Shown here: positions 1-6,898 of the stretch, one piece after another
Layout: each line of letters starts with the position of its first letter
How positions within the stretch are numbered: position 1 is the stretch's first letter
Assembly (NCBI GenBank): GCA_031278255.1
Contig: JAITKU010000064.1
Span: 1-10,547 of the forward strand
Source of the DNA: Eubacteriales Family XIII. Incertae Sedis bacterium
Lineage (GTDB): Bacteria > Bacillota > Clostridia > Peptostreptococcales > Anaerovoracaceae
Reading direction: 5' to 3'
DNA: 10,547 nt
Position numbers and translations under genes: made by a program
Notes under the pieces: model-generated
What the model was told of the DNA's origin: nothing
The model's database searches: none
The model's input: the letters and a program-made list of their open reading frames with translations, nothing else

Positions 1-70
1 AAGAACCGTCCCCCTGTGTTCTCAAAACACCGCCCGAATGTGACACAAAAGAACCGTCCCCCTGTGTTCC

Positions 71-153
71 GCACGGTTTCTCGAAACACCGCCCGAATGT
101 GGCACAAAAGAACCGTCCCCCTGTGTTCTCCAAAAGAACCGTCCCCCTGTGTT
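71..153. repeat. 83-nt direct repeat, copy A
   Basis: This block matches 167-249 over its whole length with two differences (102 G versus 198 A; 128 C versus 224 T). It contains the small inverted repeat, the CACCGCCCGAATGTG segment and two 20-nt cores spaced by 6 nt. A shorter relative at 25-68 shares 44 nt with 84-127. The near identity points to recent tandem duplication. Confidence 0.85.
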
Positions 154-166
154 TCTTCCCGATTGC

Positions 167-249
167 GCACGGTTTCTCGAAACACCGCCCGAATGTGACA
201 CAAAAGAACCGTCCCCCTGTGTTTTCCAAAAGAACCGTCCCCCTGTGTT
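167..249. repeat. 83-nt direct repeat, copy B
   Basis: Second copy of the block at 71-153, offset by 96 nt, with only two mismatches. After 249 the similarity ends abruptly, which marks the right border of the array. Confidence 0.85.
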
Positions 250-326
250 TTCGCGACATTGCGCTTGAAATTCAAACGCGCGCGCGCCATACTCCCCGTG
301 AAGGCATCGAAAGGGGTTGTTTCGCT

Positions 327-368
327 TGATCGAGAAAGCGGCAAAGGGCGTGGCACGCGCTTTGCCGC
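327..368 (-). terminator. Probable intrinsic terminator after kamE
   Basis: The arms GCGGCAAAG (338-346) and CTTTGCCGC (360-368) pair perfectly over 9 bp. After one mismatch the inner GCGTG/CACGC segments extend the stem. Read on the minus strand, the hairpin starts about 30 nt after the kamE stop and is followed by TTTCTCGATC, so the U-tract is short and interrupted. Position favours a terminator for the kdd-kamABCDE operon; the weak U-tract lowers confidence. Confidence 0.55.
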
Positions 369-397
369 CATTCCCGAAGGCGCGCTTTCTTTTTACA

Positions 398-1165
398 TTA
401 CACGAGCTTCCGCTTCACCATCTCCGTGAGGATGAACGACGCCACGTCCTCCGCGTAGGTATGCGGGCCGAAGCCCGCGTCGAAGCCCAGTTCCTGCGCC
501 AACTCGTAGGAGATCCACGGCCCGCCGCAGCACAGCACGATCCGGTCGCGTATACCCTCGGCTTCCACAAGCTCAGCCAGATTGGTCAGATTGCTCACGG
601 GTACGTCCTTTTGCGTGACGACCTGCGACACGATGACGGCGTCCGCGTTCAGTTCTATCGCCTTGGCGATCAGGGCCTCGTTCGGCACCTGCGAGCCCAT
701 GTTGATCGCCTCTATGCCCTTGTAGCGCTCCAGACCGTAATGCCCGTGAAAACCTTTCATGTTCATAATGGCGTCGATACCGACCGTATGCGCGTCGGTT
801 CCCGTCGTGGCGCCGACGATCACGACCGTTCGCTTGATGTTCTCGGCTATATAGTCCTGACAGCCCTCCCGGCTCATGACCTCGACCTCCGCTTTCGCGA
901 CCTTTATGCTCGTGAAGTCCACCGTATGCAGGCATTTGCCGTATAGGACAAAGAACGTGAAGCCCTGCCCCAGATCCTTTGAAAACGCCACCTTTGCCTC
1001 GTCGAAGCCCATCTTTCTGCAGAGTTGCCGCGCGGCCTCGTCCGCCTCCGGACCGTAGGGAACGGGCAAGGTGAACGTGAGTTCCGTCATCCCGTCGTTC
1101 ATCGTGTCGCCGTAAGGCTTTACCCGCGTAAGATCGACTTTCCCCGTCGCGATATTCCCCGACAT
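398..1165 (-). CDS. kamE: Lysine 5,6-aminomutase beta subunit KamE (B12- and PLP-binding)
   Basis: Small subunit of the adenosylcobalamin- and PLP-dependent lysine 5,6-aminomutase, which moves the epsilon amino group of L-beta-lysine (or D-lysine) to carbon 5. The 255-residue length fits the family. Residues 1-100 form the N-terminal dimerisation part. The Rossmann B12-binding domain follows, with the DxHxxG cobalamin motif at D124-A-H126-T-V-G129, where H126 is the lower cobalt ligand. K137 in the NMKGFHG segment lies 11 residues later, the same spacing as His133 and Lys144 (cobalt ligand and PLP lysine) in the Clostridium sticklandii enzyme. LCCGGPWIS (211-219) and the C-terminal GFGPHTYAEDVA segment are also typical. 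The ATG lies one base after the kamD stop, with a G6 Shine-Dalgarno (1175-1180) inside the end of kamD, so translation is coupled. Ornithine aminomutase is excluded because its B12 domain sits on the large OraE subunit. Confidence 0.96.
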   Translation of the reverse strand: MSGNIATGKVDLTRVKPYGDTMNDGMTELTFTLPVPYGPEADEAARQLCRKMGFDEAKVAFSKDLGQGFTFFVLYGKCLHTVDFTSIKVAKAEVEVMSREGCQDYIAENIKRTVVIVGATTGTDAHTVGIDAIMNMKGFHGHYGLERYKGIEAINMGSQVPNEALIAKAIELNADAVIVSQVVTQKDVPVSNLTNLAELVEAEGIRDRIVLCCGGPWISYELAQELGFDAGFGPHTYAEDVASFILTEMVKRKLV

Positions 1166-1166
1166 T

Positions 1167-2720
1167 TTATTGCACCCCCCGCATCATCGGCTCGATAAAG
1201 GGATTGAAGTATTCGCCGTGCTTCACGACGACGCCCTCGAGTCCCTTGCCGCCCTCTCTCGACCGTTTCACGCCGCCGAACTTACCCTGTTCGATGGTTG
1301 CAAACAGCCCCTCTTCCTCTATTTGCCGCAGCAGCGCGTCGGCCTCCGACAGCACAAGCCGCGCCCGCTTTTGGATCACGCCGTCTTTCTTGAATTCCAC
1401 CTCGTCCCCGAGATGCCGCGCGTTGTTGAAGATGTACGACGCGTTCTCGATCGACAGGAAACGGTCCTGCAAATGCGGCGTGTGGATGGCCTCGGTCAAC
1501 ATGCCGAGAAGCTGCAGCGACTGCCCCGACCATACGGCGATCAGGTTGAAGAGCGCGTCCTGTATATGCCCCCTGAAGATGTTTCCCGTCATGAATTTCG
1601 TGGGCGGCATGTACTTCAGCGAGGCGTTCGGGAATATCTCTTTCGCCATGATCGCCTGGGCCAATTCGTACAGGAAGCCGTCCTCGATGCCGGGATCCAT
1701 CTCGAAAGCGTGTCCGAGACCCATCTGCGCCTCCGGAATGCCCGCCAGCACGGCAAATTGTTCGTTTATGAACTGCGAGGCCAAAACCGTGTGCGCCTCC
1801 TCGAACGCATCCGCGGTTGTCAGGTAGTTGTCCTCGCCCGAGTTGAAGATGATACCGCTGTAACCGATGATCACCCTCGAGAAGAACTGGTCCACCAGCG
1901 TCCTCTGCATGTTGATATCGCGGAACAATATCCCGTAGAGCGCGTCGTTCAACATCACGTCCAGACGCTCCAAAGCCCCCATCGCCGCGATTTCCGGCAT
2001 ACACATGCCGGAGGAATAGTTGCAGAGCCTTATATATCTGCCGACCTCCCGTCCGACCGTGTCCAGCGCGTCACGCATGATACGGAAATTCTCCTGCGTC
2101 GCGTAGGTGCCGCCGAAACCCTCCGTCGTCGGTCCGTAGGGCACGTAGTCAAGCAGACTCTGCGCCGTTGTCCTTATAACCGCGATGATATCCGCGCCCT
2201 GTCTGGCCGCCGCCTGCGCCTGCACAACATCCTCGTAGATGTTGCCCGTGGCGACTATGACGTAGAGGTAGGGCCGCCGGCCCTCGCCGAGCGTGCGCAA
2301 CAGGTCCTCCCGCGCTTCGCGTTGGCCCTTTATGCGCGCCAGCGTTTCCCGCACGATCGGTTGCAACGCGTCTGCGGCCTCGCGGACGGAGACCGTCGGC
2401 AGCTTGAGCGGGTCCAGCGTCCCCTGCGCCGCTTCCTCCGCGATCTGCTGCGGCGAAAGCCCCGTCGCGCGCACGGCGTTTCCTATCCAATAGGCGCAGC
2501 CCCTGTCCAGCAGGCCGGCATCCTTGATTTGATCCACAAATACGTTCGGCAACGGCGATTCGAGCGCATCCACGCCGTCGATGCCGAGCAGCCGCGCCAC
2601 CGTGCGCTCGGTACTCACGGTCGTGTGCTTGTCGATGAACTTCTGCACGCTTTCCGCGATCCGCGCGGCGCAGCTTCTCGCGCCGTTCACCACGTTTGGG
2701 TCCAGATTCAATTTACTCAT
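1167..2720 (-). CDS. kamD: Lysine 5,6-aminomutase alpha subunit KamD
   Basis: Large subunit of lysine 5,6-aminomutase. It forms the TIM-barrel active site that holds substrate, PLP and the adenosyl group, and it works as an alpha2beta2 complex with KamE. With the start chosen here it has 517 residues, as expected for the family. The highly conserved stretch around 176-200 (GADIIAVIRTTAQSLLDYVP) contains R183 and S188. S237 and Y262 follow; each is one position before the active-site Arg184, Ser189, Ser238 and Tyr263 that I recall for the C. sticklandii structure. An upstream in-frame ATG at 2765 would add 15 residues and overlap kamC. The 2720 start (MSKLNLDPN) is preferred because AAAGGGG lies 8 nt before it. 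It is fifth in the operon, 22 nt after kamC and one base before kamE. Confidence 0.96.
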   Translation of the reverse strand: MSKLNLDPNVVNGARSCAARIAESVQKFIDKHTTVSTERTVARLLGIDGVDALESPLPNVFVDQIKDAGLLDRGCAYWIGNAVRATGLSPQQIAEEAAQGTLDPLKLPTVSVREAADALQPIVRETLARIKGQREAREDLLRTLGEGRRPYLYVIVATGNIYEDVVQAQAAARQGADIIAVIRTTAQSLLDYVPYGPTTEGFGGTYATQENFRIMRDALDTVGREVGRYIRLCNYSSGMCMPEIAAMGALERLDVMLNDALYGILFRDINMQRTLVDQFFSRVIIGYSGIIFNSGEDNYLTTADAFEEAHTVLASQFINEQFAVLAGIPEAQMGLGHAFEMDPGIEDGFLYELAQAIMAKEIFPNASLKYMPPTKFMTGNIFRGHIQDALFNLIAVWSGQSLQLLGMLTEAIHTPHLQDRFLSIENASYIFNNARHLGDEVEFKKDGVIQKRARLVLSEADALLRQIEEEGLFATIEQGKFGGVKRSREGGKGLEGVVVKHGEYFNPFIEPMMRGVQ

Positions 2721-2728
2721 AACACAAT

Positions 2729-2735
2729 CCCCTTT
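2729..2735 (-). promoter_or_regulatory. Ribosome binding site of kamD
   Basis: AAAGGGG on the minus strand, 8 nt before the ATG at 2720. It decides between this start and the in-frame ATG at 2765, which would overlap the end of kamC. Confidence 0.7.
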
Positions 2736-2742
2736 CCGGCGG

Positions 2743-4389
2743 TTATCGTCCTGCGGGTTCCGCATCCATAAAATCTCTTGCCAGAGCTATGATTTCCTTG
2801 TGTACTCCTAATATTTCGGCGATTCTGATCGCGTCTTTAGGCGTATCGCTCTCCCCGGACACCCGTTCGAGGCGATAATCCATCAGCGCGCCGATCGCTT
2901 CAAGCCTTTCGCTCGGATCGGCGTCCCGCAGCGCCGCCGCCAATTCCGCAAGGTCCGCGCCCGAAAGCCCGCGCACGCGGTAATTCGCGACGGCCGCGCC
3001 GCGCGCAACGCGATCGAAATGCGTGGTTATCAGCGTAATGCAGGGCTTGTCGGACAGATAGGCGACCAAAGCCCTCGTCAGCGCGCGCCCCTCCGCCGGA
3101 TTCGTGGCGCCGGCGATCTCGTCTATGAGAATCAGCGCCCGTTCCCCGCTCTCTTTCAGTATGACGTTCAGGTCCTCCATCTCGCTTCCGAAGCTGGAAA
3201 GCCCCTTGCGCAGGTCCTGGCTGTCGCCTATGAGGATACTTATCGACGAGGAAAGCCCGAGGACGGCCGATTCGCACGGCACGAAAAGCCCGTACCGCGC
3301 CATCGCGGCCACCAATCCCACCAGCTTCATGGATACGGTCTTGCCGCCCATGTTCGCGCCCGTAATGCAGGCGACGCCCCGTTCCAAGGCGATACTGACC
3401 GGCCGGTAGGCGCGCCCTTTCTCGCGCAGCGCGCATTCCGTCGGCAGATGCCGGCCCGCCTCCACGCGGAGTACGCAGTCCCGGACGATCACGGGCCTGA
3501 CGCAGGCGTGCCGCAACGCGTGGGCCGCCTTTGCCATGAGGAAGTCGAGCGCGCCGATACGATCGCAATTGCGCAGGATGCGTTCCGCCTCGGCGCAAAC
3601 CGCGTCCGTAAGCGTCGCGCGCACCGCCTCCTCCGTCTCTTCTATCTCCGTCGCAAGCGCCTCCGCTTCCGCTTCGAGCGCGCGCGATTCCTCGCTCGCC
3701 GCGAGCGCGAAACGCACGGCGAAGAGGTCCTCCCCCGCCACATAAAGCTGCGGCGCGCCGCGCGCGGCCTCCATCGCCGTCTCGTCGCTGCGCGCGATCA
3801 CCGCCTCAAAGCCCGGGTCCGGCGATACGCCGACAGCGGTGAAAACCTCGTCGGCCAAGCGTTTTCGGTCGGCGCGCAACAGGCGTTCCTTTTCTTTCTT
3901 CCGCTTGCGAAGTTTTGCCAATTTCTCCGAAAACAGATCGTAGATGTAAAACGTGGGCATTCGGGCGCCCTCGGGATCGAGCGTTTTCAAGAGTTCGCCC
4001 GTATCCTCCGGCGCAAAGCCGTCCGGCATCGCGGGACCGAGGTCCCCATATATGCCCGCAAGCGTTTCCGTGTGCAGGAGGAGAAGCTTGACCTCAAAGA
4101 GTTCCACCGTCGAAAGAACATCTTCCCCGCAGCGCGTAAGGCTGTGGGAAAGGTCCTTTATCTCGTCAAATACCCCTGTAATGCGCTTCGCCGCGTCCCC
4201 ATGCGCGGCGATCATATCGCGGACGCCCTCCAGCCTGTCGTATTCCGCCTCCAGGTCCGCCTCTTCACCCGGCATGAAAGGGCGCGCCGCCGCCGCGCGC
4301 TTCTTTCCGAAAGGCGTATGGGGGCGCAGCTCGGACAGCACGTCCAGGAAGCCTGTTTCACTGTTTGTTCGTTTGATCGCGTCGTGCAT
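2743..4389 (-). CDS. kamC: Lysine 5,6-aminomutase reactivase ATPase KamC (MutS-like)
   Basis: A 548-residue MutS-family ATPase without a mismatch-recognition domain. Residues about 40-300 are largely helical and highly charged, with likely coiled coils near 154-180 and 232-275. The C-terminal ATPase domain has Walker A GANMGGKT (344-351), the MutS-type signature GDSQDLRKGLSSFGSEM (388-404), Walker B ALILIDE (418-424) and the H-loop histidine H457 in ITTHFD. Its place between kamB and kamD identifies it as the partner of KamB in ATP-driven reactivation of lysine 5,6-aminomutase, probably by removing damaged cobalamin. That role is known for the kam cluster and is not visible in the residues themselves. 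The start has GGGGAGG 11 nt upstream. The gene begins 44 nt after the kamB stop. A role in DNA repair is unlikely because domains I to III of MutS are missing. Confidence 0.9.
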   Translation of the reverse strand: MHDAIKRTNSETGFLDVLSELRPHTPFGKKRAAAARPFMPGEEADLEAEYDRLEGVRDMIAAHGDAAKRITGVFDEIKDLSHSLTRCGEDVLSTVELFEVKLLLLHTETLAGIYGDLGPAMPDGFAPEDTGELLKTLDPEGARMPTFYIYDLFSEKLAKLRKRKKEKERLLRADRKRLADEVFTAVGVSPDPGFEAVIARSDETAMEAARGAPQLYVAGEDLFAVRFALAASEESRALEAEAEALATEIEETEEAVRATLTDAVCAEAERILRNCDRIGALDFLMAKAAHALRHACVRPVIVRDCVLRVEAGRHLPTECALREKGRAYRPVSIALERGVACITGANMGGKTVSMKLVGLVAAMARYGLFVPCESAVLGLSSSISILIGDSQDLRKGLSSFGSEMEDLNVILKESGERALILIDEIAGATNPAEGRALTRALVAYLSDKPCITLITTHFDRVARGAAVANYRVRGLSGADLAELAAALRDADPSERLEAIGALMDYRLERVSGESDTPKDAIRIAEILGVHKEIIALARDFMDAEPAGR

Positions 4390-4433
4390 AGCGCAAGCCG
4401 CCTCCCCATTTTGCCGAGGCGAAAGGGCGCCCG

Positions 4434-5456
4434 TCAGGAACGCCGCATTCGCACATCGACGACGGGAATATCCCCGACCGCGGCGCCGACCGTTCGGATC
4501 AGTTCGGCGCTGTCAAAGGAAAACCCCGCCGGCGAATAAGGGTTGACTGTTATCGCGACGATCGTCACGCCCGATTGAACGAAAACCCGGAGGCCCTTGG
4601 CGCAAAGTCGCCGCCACGCGCGCCGGTCTATAAAAATCTTCGTCGGATCGGTGACAACAAAGGCCGCGTTCTTCAATAAATTCTGCGGGATGCCCTCCGC
4701 AAGACTCTTCGTGAGCGCTCCCGGCAAACAGATGTAACGGCTGTTCGCGTCGATCTCCCCGCCGATATCGGCGCCGACCGCAAGGCCCGTCTTTAAATCC
4801 AAGACCCGAGTCTCGTCGCCGAGACAGAGGACACGCTTTTCTTCCGCATGGCGCGCTATCTCCGCCAGCGCCGCCTCGTCCCGCAGCACCGGCAGACTGT
4901 ACAGTTCCACCACATGGGCGGTTTCCGCAGCCACCTCCGATATGCGGCCGGACAGGGCCGCCCCCGTCGCCAAAATCACGGCGTCCGAGGCGCGGGGCGC
5001 GGCGACCGAGCGCCGGTCTATGGCACCGTCGATCAGGACCATATCCGCGCCGAGTTCCAGCATTTCCGCGCAGATGCCCATCTGCGCGGTTGCCGACACG
5101 GGGCCGGCCACCTGCACGTAGCCCTCGCTGACCGCGCCGCAGATCATGACCTGCCCAAGCGCCGTCCGGTAGTCCGTCATGCGCAGGATTTCAAGCCCCG
5201 CTTCCGCAAACGCGTACAAGTCCTTGGGGATCGTAGCCATGGCGCCCTCCGGCAGAAAGACCTTGGGCTTCGCCGTTCCCGTCACCAAGTCTCTCGTTTC
5301 GCCGTCCCGCCCCGTGGAGGTGATACCGAGGCGCAGACCCGCGTCCGGCGCTTCCGCGATCAGCGCGCCGAGCGTGGTGGTTTTGCCCGTGTTCTTCGCC
5401 ACGCCGACGACGGAAACGATCTTGTATTTGCTCGCCGCTTCGCGCAAAAGACCCAT
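4434..5456 (-). CDS. kamB: Lysine 5,6-aminomutase reactivase subunit KamB
   Basis: A 340-residue P-loop protein. The N-terminal beta strand KIVSVVGVA leads into the nucleotide-binding loop GVAKNTGKTT (18-27). ADMVLIDGAIDRRS (137-150) resembles a Walker B/aspartate strand of the DRTGG/SIMIBI-like NTPases. The rest is alpha/beta with no membrane segment, so the protein is cytoplasmic. Its position directly after kamA and before the MutS-like kamC matches the kamABCDE order of lysine fermenters, where KamB and KamC together reactivate the B12 enzyme. The frame is open to an ATG at 5522, but MGLLREAASKYKIVSVVG is chosen because AGGG lies 8 nt upstream and the P-loop then falls at the usual distance from the N-terminus; the extra 22 residues are arginine-rich and look like translated leader. 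The exact partition of work between KamB and KamC cannot be read from sequence. Confidence 0.87.
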   Translation of the reverse strand: MGLLREAASKYKIVSVVGVAKNTGKTTTLGALIAEAPDAGLRLGITSTGRDGETRDLVTGTAKPKVFLPEGAMATIPKDLYAFAEAGLEILRMTDYRTALGQVMICGAVSEGYVQVAGPVSATAQMGICAEMLELGADMVLIDGAIDRRSVAAPRASDAVILATGAALSGRISEVAAETAHVVELYSLPVLRDEAALAEIARHAEEKRVLCLGDETRVLDLKTGLAVGADIGGEIDANSRYICLPGALTKSLAEGIPQNLLKNAAFVVTDPTKIFIDRRAWRRLCAKGLRVFVQSGVTIVAITVNPYSPAGFSFDSAELIRTVGAAVGDIPVVDVRMRRS

Positions 5457-5463
5457 ATCTCTT

Positions 5464-5468
5464 TCCCT
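5464..5468 (-). promoter_or_regulatory. Ribosome binding site of kamB
   Basis: AGGGA within AGGGAAAGAGAT on the minus strand, about 8 nt before the ATG at 5456. It supports this start over the in-frame ATG at 5522, which lies on the far side of the hairpin at 5487-5508. Confidence 0.6.
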
Positions 5469-5486
5469 GATTGCGCGGTTTTGCGT

Positions 5487-5508
5487 CCGCGCCCGGCCGT
5501 GGGCGCGG
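5487..5508 (-). other. Strong GC hairpin between kamA and kamB
   Basis: CCGCGCCC (5487-5494) and GGGCGCGG (5501-5508) form a perfect 8-bp stem with a 6-nt loop in the 121-nt gap between kamA and kamB. No U-tract follows on the minus strand (it continues ACGCAAAACC), so this is not a normal intrinsic terminator. An mRNA processing or stability element that sets different levels for KamA and the downstream genes is the simplest reading. Confidence 0.55.
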
Positions 5509-5577
5509 GGACCCGCCGCCAAAGATTTCTTGCATTACGCAAACGGAGAAACACGCCGCGTTCGCGATATACAGTAC

Positions 5578-6840
5578 TTATTTCGAATTTCTTCTGTGTC
5601 TTGCCAAATTCGCAGGTTCGATCGATATGCCCATGCCCTCCGACAAGGCCGCGACGCCCTCGAATACGTAGGTCTTTTTGCCCGTGCAATAATCGCAGGT
5701 GCAAGCAACCTCGTCTTGATGCTTCGGTTCCGCGTAGGACGTTATGACGCCCTCATAGTTCCGCAGTATGACGCGCTCCGTCGTGGAGGATATGAGATAA
5801 TCGGGCATGACGGGCGTCTTTCCGCCGCCGCCCGGCGCGTCCACGACAAAGGTCGGCACCGCAAAACCCGAGGTGTGCCCCCGCAGCGCCTCTATGATCT
5901 CAATCCCTTTCGCCACCTTGGTCCTGAAATGTTCTATACCCACGGACAGATCGCATTGGTAGATGTAGTAGGGGCGCACCCGGTTCTTAACCAGCAGGTG
6001 TACCAGTTCACGCATGATGTGCGGGCAGTCGTTCAGGCCCCTGAGCAGGACGCTCTGGTTCCCGAGCGGTATGCCGGCGTCGGCAAGCTTCGCGAGCGCG
6101 GCCATGGCGTCCGGCGTCATCTCCTTGGGATGGTTGAAATGCGTGTTCAGCCATACGGGATGATACTTTTTCAGCATATTCACAAGGCCGTCGGTGATAC
6201 GCATGGGCATGACCACGGGCGTCCTCGATCCGAGCCGCACGATCTCCACGTGGGGTATCTTGCGCAATTCCGAAATGATGAACTCCAGCACGTCGTCAGA
6301 CACGCAGAGGCAGTCGCCGCCCGAAAGCAGCACGTCCCGTACCTGCGGCGTCTTGCGGATATACGCAATGCACTTCTCGATATCCTGCATGTCGCGGCTG
6401 CTGTCGTATTCGCCGGCCAGCCTGCGGCGCGTACAATGCCTGCAATACATGGAACATTGGTCCGTGATAAGGAAGAGTACGCGGTCCGGATATCTGTGCG
6501 TCAGGCCCGGCGCGGGGGAATCCGCGTCCTCATGCAGCGGATCCTCCATATCATTCTCGCTCTTGTACGTTTCGTACAGCACGGGTACGGCCTGCATTCT
6601 GACGGGACAGCGCGGGTCGTCCGGGTCCATGAGCGACGCGTAATAGGGCGTTACGCCCACGCGGAAGCAGTCCACCACCTTTTTGATATCATCCTTTTCC
6701 TTGTCCGTCAGGTTCACAACCTGCCCGATCTCGTCCACGCTCGTCAGCCTGTTTCTGATCTGCCAGCGCCAATCGTTCCATTCCGCCTCGCTCACATTTT
6801 TCCAAAGAGGAATATCTTTCCATTTTCTTATCTCTGTCAT
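5578..6840 (-). CDS. kamA: L-lysine 2,3-aminomutase KamA (radical SAM)
   Basis: Catalyses L-lysine to L-beta-lysine, the first step of lysine fermentation, with a 4Fe-4S cluster, S-adenosylmethionine and PLP. The 420 residues match the family. The radical-SAM motif C129-x3-C133-x2-C136 (CSMYCRHC) is intact. LSGGDCL (172-178) is the GGE-like SAM strand. The PLP lysine is K341 in PGGGGK. D297 and D334 match the two aspartates (293 and 330 in the Clostridium subterminale enzyme) that hold the substrate's distal amino group, which argues against glutamate 2,3-aminomutase. C272 with C380, C382 and C385 (CxCxxC) reproduces the zinc site between subunits. The start is MTEIRKWK with GAGGTG 7 nt upstream; the in-frame ATG at 6861 would add seven residues across that site. 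It lies 58 nt after kdd. Confidence 0.97.
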   Translation of the reverse strand: MTEIRKWKDIPLWKNVSEAEWNDWRWQIRNRLTSVDEIGQVVNLTDKEKDDIKKVVDCFRVGVTPYYASLMDPDDPRCPVRMQAVPVLYETYKSENDMEDPLHEDADSPAPGLTHRYPDRVLFLITDQCSMYCRHCTRRRLAGEYDSSRDMQDIEKCIAYIRKTPQVRDVLLSGGDCLCVSDDVLEFIISELRKIPHVEIVRLGSRTPVVMPMRITDGLVNMLKKYHPVWLNTHFNHPKEMTPDAMAALAKLADAGIPLGNQSVLLRGLNDCPHIMRELVHLLVKNRVRPYYIYQCDLSVGIEHFRTKVAKGIEIIEALRGHTSGFAVPTFVVDAPGGGGKTPVMPDYLISSTTERVILRNYEGVITSYAEPKHQDEVACTCDYCTGKKTYVFEGVAALSEGMGISIEPANLARHRRNSK

Positions 6841-6847
6841 TTCTGTA

Positions 6848-6853
6848 CACCTC
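6848..6853 (-). promoter_or_regulatory. Ribosome binding site of kamA
   Basis: GAGGTG on the minus strand, 7 nt before the ATG at 6840. It fixes the start at MTEIRKWK and not at the ATG seven codons earlier. Confidence 0.65.
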
Positions 6854-6898
6854 ATCCTCACCCCATTTTACCGCTCAAAGGTCTGAACAGCAACTGCT

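Larger units (their letters stand above)
1..249. repeat. Irregular array of six 20-nt GC-rich repeats (REP-like), open at left edge
   Basis: The core AAGAACCGTCCCCCTGTGTT occurs six times without change, at 1-20, 49-68, 108-127, 134-153, 204-223 and 230-249. The gaps are 28, 39, 6, 50 and 6 nt and are themselves related to one another. Many copies are preceded by ACAC(A), so a unit begins ACACA and ends TGTGT. An inner GAAC/GTTC pair also lets a single strand fold. Between cores, GTTTC-TC-GAAAC forms a second small inverted repeat (76-87 and 172-183). Reading frames cross the array but only translate the repeat. From memory, similar GGGGACGGTTCTTTTG-type elements are scattered in other bacterial genomes, often near IS200-like/RAYT Y1 transposases, but no such transposase is in this window. 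The array lies downstream of the kam operon and may continue beyond base 1. Confidence 0.85.

Noticed and set aside
1..249. CRISPR array
   Set aside because: Gaps of 28, 39, 6, 50 and 6 nt are irregular and the spacers resemble one another; no cas gene is present.
16..329. Short frames over the left repeats
   Set aside because: The peptides only repeat KNRPPVF/EPSPCV-like translations of the repeat units and have no ribosome binding site.
398..2720. D-ornithine 4,5-aminomutase (OraS/OraE) instead of lysine 5,6-aminomutase
   Set aside because: OraS is about 120 residues and OraE over 700 with a fused B12 domain. The 517/255 split and the KamE motifs fit only KamD/KamE.
1170..2771. 533-codon open frame on the plus strand, antisense to kamD
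   Set aside because: The translation is arginine/histidine/leucine-rich with no recognisable family, while the minus-strand frame is a clear KamD. It is a by-product of GC-rich codon use.
2743..4389. DNA mismatch repair MutS or MutS2
   Set aside because: Only the ATPase module is MutS-like; there is no mismatch-binding or Smr domain, and the operon context is kam.
3019..4539. 506-codon plus-strand frame antisense to kamC
   Set aside because: Arginine-rich, no domains, and the opposite strand encodes an intact MutS-type ATPase.
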